From contig JANQHX010000056.1 in NCBI GenBank assembly GCA_028282465.1, positions 88,221-152,220 of the forward strand: DNA of 64,000 nt. Direction: 5' to 3'. Every line of letters starts with the position of its first letter. The stretch's first letter is position 1. The DNA is from Gynuella sp. Lineage in GTDB: Bacteria; Pseudomonadota; Gammaproteobacteria; Pseudomonadales; Natronospirillaceae. Shown piece by piece: positions 49,912 through 58,797 of the stretch. The translations under genes and the position numbers were made by a program. Below the pieces are notes generated by a model, which was not told where the DNA came from, ran no database searches, and worked only from the letters and a program-made list of their open reading frames with translations.

Positions 49912-50585
49912 AACGCTTTGCAATAGTACCTGTAAAAAGTCGTTCGACTCGGTTACCGCGTAAAAATTTTTTAGATCTAGCTGGTATCCCTATGTTCGTT
50001 CGTGTACTCAACGTACTTAGAGAAAGTCAGCTATTTGATGAAATCTGGGTGTCGGCCGACGAAGATGTGAGCAGTTACTTTCAGTTTACAGGGCCATTCA
50101 AATGTTTGGATCGACATCCAGCGTTAGCTAAAGACACATCAACAGTAAACCAAGTTTGTCAGAATTGGCTGAGTGCATTGAAAGTCAAGCCCGACTATTT
50201 CTGTTGTGTTTATGCCACTGCTGTATTCTTGAGGCCAGAAGATATAAATGCAGCCTGGAATCAGTTTGATGAGAACACTGATAGTGTGATGGGCGTTAGC
50301 GAGTACAACTATCCCCCTGTGCAGGCGCTTACTCGAAATGACAAGGGTTACTCTACTCCTTTATTCCCAGATTGGGTCGATAAGCAATCGCAAAGCTTTC
50401 CGGAAACATTTGTGAGTAATGGAACTCAATACTGGTTTAAGACGTCTGCTTATTTAACTGAAAAATCTTTTTATCTTCCAAATACTCGGCCTTATTTAAC
50501 TCATGAGTCCAGGGTTTTAGATATCAACACACCCGAAGACTTTGTCGCTGCCCAGATACGAGCCAGTCAGTTGGGGTGGTCATGA
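49908..50585 (+). CDS. pseF: CMP-pseudaminic acid synthetase-like cytidylyltransferase PseF
   Basis: A 225-residue nucleotidyltransferase of the NeuA/PseF type that activates the nonulosonic acid with CTP. The motif VPVKSRSTRLPRKNFLDLAG corresponds to the NTP-binding PARGGSKRxPxKN signature, and the central FxVRPED-like LRPEDINAAW and HESRVLDINTPEDF segments are conserved. The GTG start overlaps the preceding stop (GTGA). pseG follows with a 4-bp overlap. Confidence 0.92.
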   Translation: MKRFAIVPVKSRSTRLPRKNFLDLAGIPMFVRVLNVLRESQLFDEIWVSADEDVSSYFQFTGPFKCLDRHPALAKDTSTVNQVCQNWLSALKVKPDYFCCVYATAVFLRPEDINAAWNQFDENTDSVMGVSEYNYPPVQALTRNDKGYSTPLFPDWVDKQSQSFPETFVSNGTQYWFKTSAYLTEKSFYLPNTRPYLTHESRVLDINTPEDFVAAQIRASQLGWS

Positions 50586-51985
50586 TTCAGTGTCTTTTTA
50601 TAAGAGTTGATGCTGGCGGAGAAACTGGCCTTGGACACTTAGCCCGAGTATCCGTGTTTGCGGATTATGCCAAGCAATTAGAAATACCTGTAAAATTTTT
50701 AGTAGGTAACACTAACATGTTGCCCGAAGCAGTCTTACGCAAGTATGAGTGCATTCAGATTGGAAATCATGAATCCGAATCAGCAGATGCCATTGCATGT
50801 GAGTCTATCGTAAGCCAGAGAAAAAACTGTTTGATCCTTTTAGATAGTTACAAGCTGGGAAAAGGTTGGGAATCTAAAATGCAGTGTTGTGGGCAAGTAA
50901 TGGTTATTGACGATTTAAAACGTCAGCATGCTTATGATTCGTTTTTGCTGGATTATTTTCCAACACGCGCACCTCAAGATTATCCCGATTCAAACCCTAA
51001 TAAATTAATGTTGGGATTAAAGTATTTTCCAATCTCTAATAATCTACAGCATAGATTGCTAAAAAAACGTTCTGGCTTGTTACTGTCTTTTGGTGGTGGA
51101 GCTGGTAATCAGTTTGCGCTTGAGTGTTTGAAGGTGCTGCATGACCAATGGAATGAACCATTAACAGTGACCTGGCTAGGTGGAAAATATTCTTCATTGT
51201 CGTGGTGGAAAAACAGTTCGATTAACATTACATGTATTGAACATACCAGTCATATTGAAGACCTTTACTTTTCTCATCAAGTTTGCCTTGGAGCCGGCGG
51301 TGTCAGTCAATGGGAAAGAATTTGGTGTCAGCTACCAAGTTTGGTCTGGCAAGTCGCTGATAATCAATTAGAAAATTTCAATTATTTGCGAGAAGCATCT
51401 TTTTCAGGAGTAGAACCGATTTCTGACTTGCCAACTGAGAATAGTGACTGGCTGAATATTCTTGATAAATGGTTGAATCAATCACCAGCACTTCCTGATA
51501 TTGGAATCAGTGCATTAGCTACCGAACGGGTATTTGAAAAGTTGATGAACTATGAACAAGAACTGGATTTTAAGGTCTACAGCAAGTCGTTATTTAGAGC
51601 TCTGTATCAGCTCCAAGTGATCCCTGGAATTCGCGAGCATTTCAATAACCCGGAAAAACCTACTTGGCAAGAACATCTGGACTGGTCTATGAACCTGATG
51701 AATTCAGAGAACAGAAGAGGGTGGTTGGTATATTACGATGATAATGCAATTGGATGGCTTCAACTCGTTGATGAACAAGGTTCCGAACAGGTATCCATAT
51801 TAATTGACCCGGAATATCAAGGTAGAGGTTTTGGGACCAAAATTTTGGAATATGCCAAGCGGGAAGCCAAATTTGGTGTGCTTACTGCCCAAGTAAAAGA
51901 AGAAAATCTAGTGTCAAAAGCTCTGTTTTGTAAGCAAGGATATAAAGCAGTTTCTAAAGAGAACTATCAATGGGAACTGTCATAA
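50582..51985 (+). CDS. pseG: PseG-PseH fusion: UDP-sugar hydrolase plus N-acetyltransferase
   Basis: A 467-residue protein combining two steps usually made by separate genes. Residues about 1-320 are PseG, a GT-B-like hydrolase that removes UDP (IRVDAGGETGLGHLARVSVF, LLSFGGGAGNQFALE, CLGAGGVSQWERIWCQLPS). Residues about 325-467 are a GNAT acetyltransferase like PseH, with the acetyl-CoA-binding VSILIDPEYQGRGFGTKILE motif. No stop or ribosome-binding site separates the halves. ATG 50582 (MIQCLFIRVDAGG) overlaps the pseF stop. The fusion keeps 4-N-acetylation and UDP removal in one polypeptide. Confidence 0.93.
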   Translation: MIQCLFIRVDAGGETGLGHLARVSVFADYAKQLEIPVKFLVGNTNMLPEAVLRKYECIQIGNHESESADAIACESIVSQRKNCLILLDSYKLGKGWESKMQCCGQVMVIDDLKRQHAYDSFLLDYFPTRAPQDYPDSNPNKLMLGLKYFPISNNLQHRLLKKRSGLLLSFGGGAGNQFALECLKVLHDQWNEPLTVTWLGGKYSSLSWWKNSSINITCIEHTSHIEDLYFSHQVCLGAGGVSQWERIWCQLPSLVWQVADNQLENFNYLREASFSGVEPISDLPTENSDWLNILDKWLNQSPALPDIGISALATERVFEKLMNYEQELDFKVYSKSLFRALYQLQVIPGIREHFNNPEKPTWQEHLDWSMNLMNSENRRGWLVYYDDNAIGWLQLVDEQGSEQVSILIDPEYQGRGFGTKILEYAKREAKFGVLTAQVKEENLVSKALFCKQGYKAVSKENYQWELS

Positions 51986-52683
51986 TGAAAAACTATGCAG
52001 TCGCTGCAATCAAAACTTGGAATATAGAAAACTTTAATAGTTTTGTCCGTTCCCGACCAGCTGATGAAAACTGGGTGTTAATTTCAAATCCAGAAGAGCT
52101 AAATGTCGTTATTGAATTAAAGCCAGACTATGTGTTTTTTGTACACTGGTCCTGGAGAATTCCCAGAGAAATATTTGAAAACATAAACTGCATTGGCTTT
52201 CACATGACTGATTTGCCTTTTGGAAGAGGCGGCTCACCCTTACAGAATTTAATTAAGTTAGGTCATAGTGAAACTCGAGTTTCAGCTTTTGAAATCACCG
52301 AAGCAATGGATGCTGGTGACATCTATTTAAAAGCTGACTTATCGCTACGCGGATCAGCTCAAGAAATATATGAGCGAGCGAGTGCCCTGAGCTTTCAAAT
52401 GATTACTGAAATCTTGGTAAGCAAGCCTACGCCACAACCACAGGAAGGAACCATTACAACCTTTCAAAGAAGAACGCCTGATCAAAGTGAAATTGCCAGC
52501 GATACCAACTTACAGAATAACCTACAGCAACTCTATGACCATATTCGAATGCTTGATGCCGAAGGCTATCCTAAGGCTTTCTTAAATGTGGGAAACCTGA
52601 GATTAGAATTTTCCCAAGCCAGAATGAATGACCACAGTATTCAAGCGCAGGTTGAAATTATTAGGGAGGAGAAAGATGTCTGA
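51985..52683 (+). CDS. Formyltransferase-like protein for the sugar amine
   Basis: A 232-residue protein of the methionyl-tRNA/sugar N-formyltransferase fold. CIGFHMTDLPFGRGGSPLQN corresponds to the family catalytic region (INxHxSLLPxYRG); the catalytic His is His73 and the Asp lies in EAMDAGDIY (Asp112), but the usual catalytic Asn is Gly71. It should use N10-formyl-tetrahydrofolate to formylate an amino sugar, giving an N-formyl pseudaminic acid; the Asn change makes activity uncertain. The start shares a base with the previous stop (TAATG) and it overlaps pseI by 8 bp. Confidence 0.8.
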   Translation: MKNYAVAAIKTWNIENFNSFVRSRPADENWVLISNPEELNVVIELKPDYVFFVHWSWRIPREIFENINCIGFHMTDLPFGRGGSPLQNLIKLGHSETRVSAFEITEAMDAGDIYLKADLSLRGSAQEIYERASALSFQMITEILVSKPTPQPQEGTITTFQRRTPDQSEIASDTNLQNNLQQLYDHIRMLDAEGYPKAFLNVGNLRLEFSQARMNDHSIQAQVEIIREEKDV

Positions 52684-53728
52684 ATTTGAAATCTTAGGCC
52701 GGCCAATTAGCTCCCAAAGGTCTCCCTATATCGTTGCTGAACTATCTGCCAACCATGGTGGAGATATAAACAATGCGCTACGCATGATAGAAATGTGCAA
52801 GGAGCATGGTGCTGATGCCATAAAGATTCAAACCTATACTCCAGATACCATGACACTAAATTGCAACTCTAAAGACTTCATTATTAGTAGTGGCCTATGG
52901 AAGGGCTATAATCTTTATGATTTGTATAAAGATGCTTATACACCTTTTGAATGGCATAAAACTCTATTTGAATATTCTAAAGAAATTGGTATCACTCTTT
53001 TTAGTACACCATTTGATGAAACGGCGGTAGAGCTATTACAGAGCCTAGATGCACCAGCCTATAAGATAGCGTCTTTCGAGTTGACCGATGCTCCATTACT
53101 CAAATTAGTTGCCCAAACGGGTAAGCCCGTGATTCTATCCACTGGATTGGCAAGCCACAGCGAAATATCTGAAGCTCTTGACCATTTGGAGTCAAATGGC
53201 GCTAAACATATTTGCGTTCTGCATTGCATTAGTGCTTATCCAGCGCCTTTGGATCAAGCAAACGTAACTACGATTTTAGATATTAAAAAGCACTGGCCTC
53301 AGGTTCAGGTTGGTTTATCCGATCATACATTGAGCCATCATGCCGCGATCGCAGCGACAGCCCTAGGCGCAGCATTTATTGAAAAACACGTGACTCCTAG
53401 CCGCGATATTCCGAGCCCAGATTCTTCCTTTAGCATTGAACCCAACGAATTACAGTATCTTGTTGAGGAAACCCATAAGGTATGGTCGTCATTAGGCACT
53501 CCATCTTTTGATTTAAAACAAGCTGAACAAGAGAACAAAAAATTTAGGCGATCTATTTATATTTCCAAGGATGTCAAAAAAGGTGAGATTTTAAGCCAAG
53601 ATAATATCCGTCGTGTTAGGCCAGGTTTTGGGTTAGAGCCAAAGTATTTTGAGCAGGTAATGGGTAAAAAATTTAGTCAGAATTTATCAGCTGGTACAGC
53701 ATTAACATGGGAGCTGTTCAATGATTAA
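52676..53728 (+). CDS. pseI: Pseudaminic acid synthase PseI
   Basis: A 350-residue NeuB-family enzyme that condenses 2,4-diacetamido-2,4,6-trideoxy-L-altrose with phosphoenolpyruvate. The motif VAELSANHGGDINNALRMIE is the canonical PseI N-terminus; KIASFELTDAPLLKLVAQTG and PVILSTGLAS follow, and the GLSDHTLSHHAAIAATALGA region and late SAF domain (RRSIYISKDVKKGEI) complete it. The ATG at 52676 has a GGGAGGAG site. Its strong resemblance to PseI contrasts with the NeuB paralogue earlier in the operon. Confidence 0.95.
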   Translation: MSEFEILGRPISSQRSPYIVAELSANHGGDINNALRMIEMCKEHGADAIKIQTYTPDTMTLNCNSKDFIISSGLWKGYNLYDLYKDAYTPFEWHKTLFEYSKEIGITLFSTPFDETAVELLQSLDAPAYKIASFELTDAPLLKLVAQTGKPVILSTGLASHSEISEALDHLESNGAKHICVLHCISAYPAPLDQANVTTILDIKKHWPQVQVGLSDHTLSHHAAIAATALGAAFIEKHVTPSRDIPSPDSSFSIEPNELQYLVEETHKVWSSLGTPSFDLKQAEQENKKFRRSIYISKDVKKGEILSQDNIRRVRPGFGLEPKYFEQVMGKKFSQNLSAGTALTWELFND

Positions 53729-54386
53729 CTTATCCATCCAAAGAGCTTTAATTATTTGTGCTCATCCAGATGATGAAACCTTAGGGATGGGAGCTAGCTG
53801 GTTTAAACTGCAGCAACAGGGCGTTGAACTTGGGCTAGTTTGGTTTACCGATGGTGCCGGGGCTAGGGGAGACAGCTCGGAGGCTGACCGAAAAATCGCT
53901 GCTAATAAGGCGAAGAATTATTTAGCACCAAGTTATTTTAAGTGGTTCGACTTTCCCGATAATGAAATGGATACCGTCAGTCAACTTACAGTCAATAAAA
54001 TGATTGAAACGGCTATTGATGAATTCAACCCTGATTCAGTTTTTACTCATTGGTCAGGTGATCTAAATATTGATCATAAAATTGTAAGTACCTCTGTGGA
54101 TGTCGCCTGCAGACCTTTACCAAATTCTCCATTGAAATCAGTATTTCAGTTTGAGGTACTATCGAGTTCTGAATGGAGTTCAGAATGCTTTAAGCCTAAT
54201 TGTTATATCGATGTTCAAGGTTTTGAACAGCATAAGCTGAATGCATTAAAACTTTATGCATCAGAGTTAAAAGATTTTCCACACCCAAGATCAGAGCAGT
54301 CCGTTATAGCTAAAATGCAGATACGAGGTTCAGAGTGTGGCGTAAAGTCAGCGGAGTCGTTTGTAGTAAAACGTGTGCTGATTTAG
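53721..54386 (+). CDS. PIG-L family deacetylase
   Basis: A 221-residue zinc-dependent LmbE/PIG-L type amidohydrolase. The metal-binding AHPDDETLGMGASW at about residues 14-27 (His15, Asp17/Asp18) is diagnostic, with WFTDGAGARGDSSEADR and FTHWSGDLNIDHK as the distal metal ligand region. Members remove N-acetyl groups from sugars. In this operon it is well placed to expose an amine on the nonulosonate or its precursor for formylation, or the like. It overlaps pseI by 8 bp and hisH follows 17 bp later. Confidence 0.88.
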   Translation: MINLSIQRALIICAHPDDETLGMGASWFKLQQQGVELGLVWFTDGAGARGDSSEADRKIAANKAKNYLAPSYFKWFDFPDNEMDTVSQLTVNKMIETAIDEFNPDSVFTHWSGDLNIDHKIVSTSVDVACRPLPNSPLKSVFQFEVLSSSEWSSECFKPNCYIDVQGFEQHKLNALKLYASELKDFPHPRSEQSVIAKMQIRGSECGVKSAESFVVKRVLI

Positions 54387-54403
54387 TAATCAGGAGATCT
54401 GTT

Positions 54404-55063
54404 ATGACCAAAGTGGCAATTGTTGATTACAAGTGCGGGAATATTAAATCACTGCTTAATGCTTTTCAAAAAGTCGGTGGTGATCCAGTTTTAGTGAGTG
54501 ATCCTAACGAATTATTGAATTATGACAGGATAGTGCTTCCAGGAGTTGGTGCATTTAAAACTGCCATAGACTCCTTACGTGTTGGTGGTTTTATCGATGC
54601 CTTGAACCAGATTTATTTGAGTCCAGATAAATCAATTCTGGGTATCTGTTTGGGTTTGCAGCTGATGTGTAAAAGATCATGGGAAAATGGAGAACATGAG
54701 GGGTTAGGTTGGTTCGATGCTGATGTCCTTCCATTTAAAGAATTGGACACTGCCTCAGAATTTAAAGTTCCTCACATGGGCTGGAATTCTATTGAGTTAT
54801 TAAGAAACACTGACTTACTCGCTGATGAATTAAATAATCAAGACTTCTATTTTGTACACAGTTATTACGTCAGGGTAAATGATCCTGATATTGCGGTTGC
54901 TAATTGTGACTACATAACAGACTTTCAAGCGATAGTATCATTTGGAAATGCAATGGGTATTCAGTTCCATCCAGAAAAAAGTCAGTTTTCAGGATTAAAA
55001 ATTTTGGACGCTTTCGTGAAGTTTGGTTGTCAACAAAAAATGCCGGAGGTAGCCAATGCTTAA
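54404..55063 (+). CDS. HisH paralogue, glutaminase supplying ammonia to PseA-type enzyme
   Basis: A 219-residue class I glutamine amidotransferase of the HisH family. The nucleophile is Cys82 in ILGICLGLQLM, with the His/Glu of the triad in MGIQFHPEKSQFSG. The start at ATG 54404 has a CAGGAG site; the longer frame runs into the previous gene. Together with the HisF paralogue next to it, it should release ammonia for the amidotransferase encoded downstream, as described for HisH2/HisF2/WbpG-type modules. Location away from other his genes supports a role outside histidine synthesis. Confidence 0.9.
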   Translation: MTKVAIVDYKCGNIKSLLNAFQKVGGDPVLVSDPNELLNYDRIVLPGVGAFKTAIDSLRVGGFIDALNQIYLSPDKSILGICLGLQLMCKRSWENGEHEGLGWFDADVLPFKELDTASEFKVPHMGWNSIELLRNTDLLADELNNQDFYFVHSYYVRVNDPDIAVANCDYITDFQAIVSFGNAMGIQFHPEKSQFSGLKILDAFVKFGCQQKMPEVANA

Positions 55064-55823
55064 AAATAGGTTAATAGCTGTCGTTATAGTTCGCGATGGT
55101 GGGGTTGTTCAGAGTATCAAGTTTAAGCACACGAACGTTATTCATTACGATGCGATTCATGCTATTGAGTCATTTAATCGATGGTCAGTTGATGAAATTG
55201 CATTAGTAAATGTTTCCTTAGAAAAATCATCGCAGGAAAAATTTCGGCAAATCCTAGAACATGTATCTTGCGAATGTTTTGTGCCTTTAACTGCTGGTGG
55301 TTGGATTGATAGCTTTGAATATGGTCTAGAATTAATGAACAGTGGTGCTGATAAAATAATGCTTAACAGCGCAGTTGACTCTGACCCAGAGCTAGTGACT
55401 AGATTGGCTAATCATTTTGGCTCTCAATCCGTTGTTGCCTCTATAGATGTTGTATCAGAACAAAATAAGTCTGAGGTTTTTGTTGACCGAGGCACCAAAG
55501 CAACTGGCGTGGAGCCAGAGCTCTGGGCACAAAAAGCACAGGATTTAGGAGCAGGGGAAATTTTCTTTAACTCCGTAACTTTTGACGGTGCGCGTAAAGG
55601 CTATGATTTAAAAAATCTTCAAAAAGTTTGTGAATCGGTATCAATACCTGTGATTGCCTTTGGTGGTGCGTTCAGGTGGAAACACTTTGTAGAGGGTTTT
55701 AAAGCAGGAGCAGATGCAGTGGCCGCCGCTAATATTTTTCACTATACAGAACAATCTACCAAGTATGCTAGACGCCATATTCATGAGGCTGGCATACCCG
55801 TCAGGCTGGAGGGCATGATATGA
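55056..55823 (+). CDS. HisF paralogue, ammonia-channel subunit with lost cyclase Asp
   Basis: A 255-residue beta/alpha barrel of the HisF family. Barrel strand 1 reads RLIAVVIVRDGGVV where canonical HisF has PCLDVKDG, so the first catalytic aspartate (Asp11) is replaced by Ile. The second, in ASIDVV near residue 130, is retained. Canonical histidine synthesis is therefore unlikely; the barrel probably channels ammonia from HisH to a partner. It overlaps hisH by 8 bp and the amidotransferase gene by 4 bp. Confidence 0.9.
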   Translation: MLKNRLIAVVIVRDGGVVQSIKFKHTNVIHYDAIHAIESFNRWSVDEIALVNVSLEKSSQEKFRQILEHVSCECFVPLTAGGWIDSFEYGLELMNSGADKIMLNSAVDSDPELVTRLANHFGSQSVVASIDVVSEQNKSEVFVDRGTKATGVEPELWAQKAQDLGAGEIFFNSVTFDGARKGYDLKNLQKVCESVSIPVIAFGGAFRWKHFVEGFKAGADAVAAANIFHYTEQSTKYARRHIHEAGIPVRLEGMI

Positions 55824-57112
55824 GATATTGTAAAAGATGTTTATATCCAGAAAACGCTAAACCCACGATAATTCTCGATGAGGAAGGCATATGCAGTGGT
55901 TGCCGATATCATGAAAGCAGAAGCAAAGTGGATGTGGACTGGGATGAACGTTGGGACATGCTGGTGGAATTGGCTGAAGAAGCCAAAGCCATGGCAAGAG
56001 AGCGCGGTAATTCTCATGACTGTATTATTCCAGTGGGTGGCGGTAAAGACTCTCATTATCAGGTTTGGTTGGCCAAATATAAATTGGGATTAAACCCGCT
56101 GCTGGTATTTTTTAACCATGGCCTAAATACGCCAGCAGGATTAGCAAACTTAAGAAACTTGGTAGACAAATCCGGTTGTGATTTAGTTCAGTATGTTGCT
56201 GGTCAAGACTCAGTTAGAAAACTGACCAAATACATGCTGGAAACCTGTGGTGACATAACCTGGCATTATCACGCTGGTATTCAAACCTTTCCGTTCCAAG
56301 TGGCAGTGAGCCGAAATATTCCTCTAATTATTTGGGGGGAACATGGTTTTGCCGAACTCACAGGCTTGGTGACTCTGGAAGACTTTGTTGAACACACCAG
56401 ATGGAAACGCAAAGAACATGATATGCGTGGCTTCGAGCCTGAAGACCTAGTAGGTAAGGGCGGTATTACCCAACATGATATTGGGCCCTATGTATTCCCT
56501 GAAGATGAGGATATAGGCAGAGTAGGTGTACGGGGAATTTACCTGAGTAATTTTATTAACTGGAATGGTAAATCTCAAGGCGAATTTATGATTGATAAGT
56601 GGCAGTTTGAAACTGTCAGTTATGAACGTGACCGCTCTATTTGCCTGTATAGTAAAATTGAAGATCATGCCAATGAAGTACATGATTATTTAAAATATCT
56701 AAAATTCGGATACGGCAGAGGCACCGACGATGCCAGTCATGAAATACGTCATGGCCGAATGACTAGAGAAGAAGGTTTGAAAGTAGTGCAGCGTTATGAT
56801 GCCAGAACACCTAGGGTGCTGGACTACTACTGTGATTTTATGGGAATTACCAAAGAGCAGTTTTACGCCTATGTTGAACCTATGCGCGATCTTTCAATTT
56901 GGGAAAAAAATGACAAAGGTATTTGGTCTACAAAAGACTCAGTGCTAAATCACCCAATAGGTGAAGCAGAAGAAAAAGCGAGAGTCGCTCAAAGCGATGA
57001 TAGATGTTTTTCAGAAAAGAATCGTCATCTGTACTTTAACCCAGATAATCCACCGGTTCAGAAAGAAAATATTGATTACTCTGAGTTTCCAGCGAAGCCT
57101 AGGTCGATTTAA
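55820..57112 (+). CDS. pseA: PseA/WbpG-type N-acetyl sugar amidotransferase
   Basis: A 430-residue enzyme of the N-acetyl sugar amidotransferase family. An N-terminal Cys4 zinc site (Cys4, Cys7, Cys25, Cys28) precedes a PP-loop ATP-binding motif VGGGKDSHYQVWLA at about residues 72-85. In Campylobacter PseA converts an acetamido group of pseudaminic acid to acetamidino; with HisH and HisF next door this protein should do similar chemistry using glutamine-derived ammonia. It is the last gene of the operon, with stop at 57112. Confidence 0.92.
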   Translation: MRYCKRCLYPENAKPTIILDEEGICSGCRYHESRSKVDVDWDERWDMLVELAEEAKAMARERGNSHDCIIPVGGGKDSHYQVWLAKYKLGLNPLLVFFNHGLNTPAGLANLRNLVDKSGCDLVQYVAGQDSVRKLTKYMLETCGDITWHYHAGIQTFPFQVAVSRNIPLIIWGEHGFAELTGLVTLEDFVEHTRWKRKEHDMRGFEPEDLVGKGGITQHDIGPYVFPEDEDIGRVGVRGIYLSNFINWNGKSQGEFMIDKWQFETVSYERDRSICLYSKIEDHANEVHDYLKYLKFGYGRGTDDASHEIRHGRMTREEGLKVVQRYDARTPRVLDYYCDFMGITKEQFYAYVEPMRDLSIWEKNDKGIWSTKDSVLNHPIGEAEEKARVAQSDDRCFSEKNRHLYFNPDNPPVQKENIDYSEFPAKPRSI

Positions 57113-57118
57113 AATGCT

Positions 57119-57146
57119 AAAAAAGATACCCGCATTCGCGGGTATC
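57119..57146 (-). terminator. Intrinsic terminator of the subtilisin gene
   Basis: Stem GATACCCGC / GCGGGTATC with a 4-nt loop at 57125-57146 leads, on the minus strand, into six T residues (57124-57119). It lies about 85 bp beyond the protease stop. On the plus strand there is no T-tract, so it would end pse transcripts only as a hairpin. Confidence 0.85.
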
Positions 57147-57230
57147 AGAGCCTCAAACTTAGTTCCTCTTTCTAATAAAAGTCTTCTAGCTATTCCAATT
57201 AATTAACCGAAACTTTAGTCAATTCCCCAA

Positions 57231-58421
57231 TTAAAAATTCACAACATTCAGTAGCAAGCTAGGCGTGTTAAAACGGTCCCAAGGTATTTCGCCCTGACTG
57301 GCATTGGTGGTTAGATGAAAATAAACATCTTGATAACTGGCAAGTGGATTAGTTTCTAAAAACAAAGCTGCTGCTCCTGCCACATGGGGAGCAGCCATTG
57401 AGGTGCCACTCTTGAATATTCCCAGGCTGTAATTAGTAATACTGGCTCCTTTTATCCCGTCACCTGGGGCATATATATCAACACAGGGGCCGTTGTTGCT
57501 GAAATAAGCTCGTGTATCGCTGCTGGTTGATGCGGCTACCGTAATGGCGTTATGGGTTCGGGCTGGTGAATAATAACAAGCATTGTTTGATTTATTACCA
57601 GCGGAAACCACTGCGGTAATATCCTGATTTTTAATTAAGTCAAAGAGTGCCGCATCAATATAAGGAAGTTGATAACCTCCCAAACTGATATTGATGACAG
57701 CAGGTTTTTGGTGGTTCTCGCTAATCCAATTTAGCCCGGCAATAAAGTTACTCCAGTAACCTGAACCATTGCAGTTCAGCACTCTAATAGCATGTACTGT
57801 GGCTCCAGTTGCGACGCCGTATTGATTGCCAGCTGCGGTTGAAGCCACATGAGTACCATGACCATGGCAGTCAGTTGGTGAGTTATCATTATCAATAAAA
57901 TCATAACCAGGACCGGCGCGAAAAAGCCGCGGATTATCAGAGTCGATAAACTCTGGATGGCGCAGATTAACGCCGGTATCAACAATATAAACATGTACTC
58001 CTTCCCCTGTTGCCACATGGCCACCTGCTAAGCCATCTAGGGGTAAAGATGATTGGTTAATTCTGTCTAGCCCCCAGAGTTCTGTGGGTTCTGGTGTGGT
58101 GGTGATTTCATCTAACTGTACTTCAAAGTCCTCTGATATTTCGGTTATTAATGTACTGGCTAACAACTCATCATATTGAATAATTGACAGTTCAGCTGAA
58201 AAGCCATTGAAGCCTAGCGTAAATGCCTGTTTAACAATCTCAGATTCGTATCCGGTTTGGCTATAAACTGAATAGGCTTCTTCAAGTACTTCCTGAACAA
58301 CGCTGGTTTGTGAACCCATTTTTATGGGAAGTTGTTCATAGCTGGTTGAAAGCTTAACTACGTAAGGAGCACTAAAACTTAGCGGTGATAACAGTGACAT
58401 CAACAATAAAAGATATTTCAT
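57231..58421 (-). CDS. Secreted subtilisin-like serine protease (S8)
   Basis: A 396-residue secreted protease. A signal peptide (YLLLLMSLLSPLSFSA, cleavage near residue 18) and an inhibitor_I9-type propeptide (to about residue 110) precede the catalytic domain. The triad is Asp148 (VYIVDTGVNLRHPE), His188 (CHGHGTHVASTAAG) and Ser341 (SGTSMAAPHVAGAAAL), with oxyanion Asn276 (SAGNKS). This is a proteinase K-like enzyme of standard size without C-terminal extensions. It is a single gene between the pse operon and the methylase, reading toward the former. Link to glycosylation is only positional. Confidence 0.95.
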   Translation of the reverse strand: MKYLLLLMSLLSPLSFSAPYVVKLSTSYEQLPIKMGSQTSVVQEVLEEAYSVYSQTGYESEIVKQAFTLGFNGFSAELSIIQYDELLASTLITEISEDFEVQLDEITTTPEPTELWGLDRINQSSLPLDGLAGGHVATGEGVHVYIVDTGVNLRHPEFIDSDNPRLFRAGPGYDFIDNDNSPTDCHGHGTHVASTAAGNQYGVATGATVHAIRVLNCNGSGYWSNFIAGLNWISENHQKPAVINISLGGYQLPYIDAALFDLIKNQDITAVVSAGNKSNNACYYSPARTHNAITVAASTSSDTRAYFSNNGPCVDIYAPGDGIKGASITNYSLGIFKSGTSMAAPHVAGAAALFLETNPLASYQDVYFHLTTNASQGEIPWDRFNTPSLLLNVVNF

Positions 58422-58797
58422 TTTTAATTCCTTTTTTAATGTTAGTTTTTTCCACCTTTAACCTAATCAATTTTCAAAATATCTTTATTATTGTTTGTTA
58501 ATGTTGTTGATCTATCGCTATTTATTTTTATGTCGGTGGGTCTTCAAAAGACAATTCACTGTTATCCAAAAAGCCAGTAAAAACTATTTCATTTTATGAG
58601 TTGAATGAAAAAATGTGGATGAAACCAGTTGCATTAAAAGTTAATTAATACTTTTCAATAAAACTGATTAAAAAATGTTTAGCTTGTGACAGGAAGTTAT
58701 GGTCTGGTTGTCAAAAAAGATTAAGAAAAATACTTGATGGATTTTTATCTTTATAGCTATTCACAAAAAAGGAGGCCAAGCCTCCTTCTAAAATTAA
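58422..58797. other. AT-rich intergenic region with methylase terminator
   Basis: The spacer upstream of the protease is rich in A and T. The only recognisable element is the minus-strand terminator at 58765-58787. No ORF or clear promoter motif was seen. Confidence 0.6.
58765..58787 (-). terminator. Intrinsic terminator of the maf-methylase unit
   Basis: On the minus strand AAGGAGGC-TTG-GCCTCCTT is followed by TTTT (58768-58765), a classical intrinsic terminator beginning 11 bp after the methylase stop. Confidence 0.88.

Noticed and set aside
54404..55823. hisH and hisF as histidine biosynthesis genes
   Set aside because: They are isolated from other his genes, sit within the pse operon, and the HisF barrel lacks its first catalytic Asp; an ammonia-supply role for the sugar amidotransferase fits better.
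57119..57146. Terminator of the plus-strand pse operon
   Set aside because: The T-tract is present only when read on the minus strand, so it serves the subtilisin gene; no plus-strand intrinsic terminator was found for pseA.
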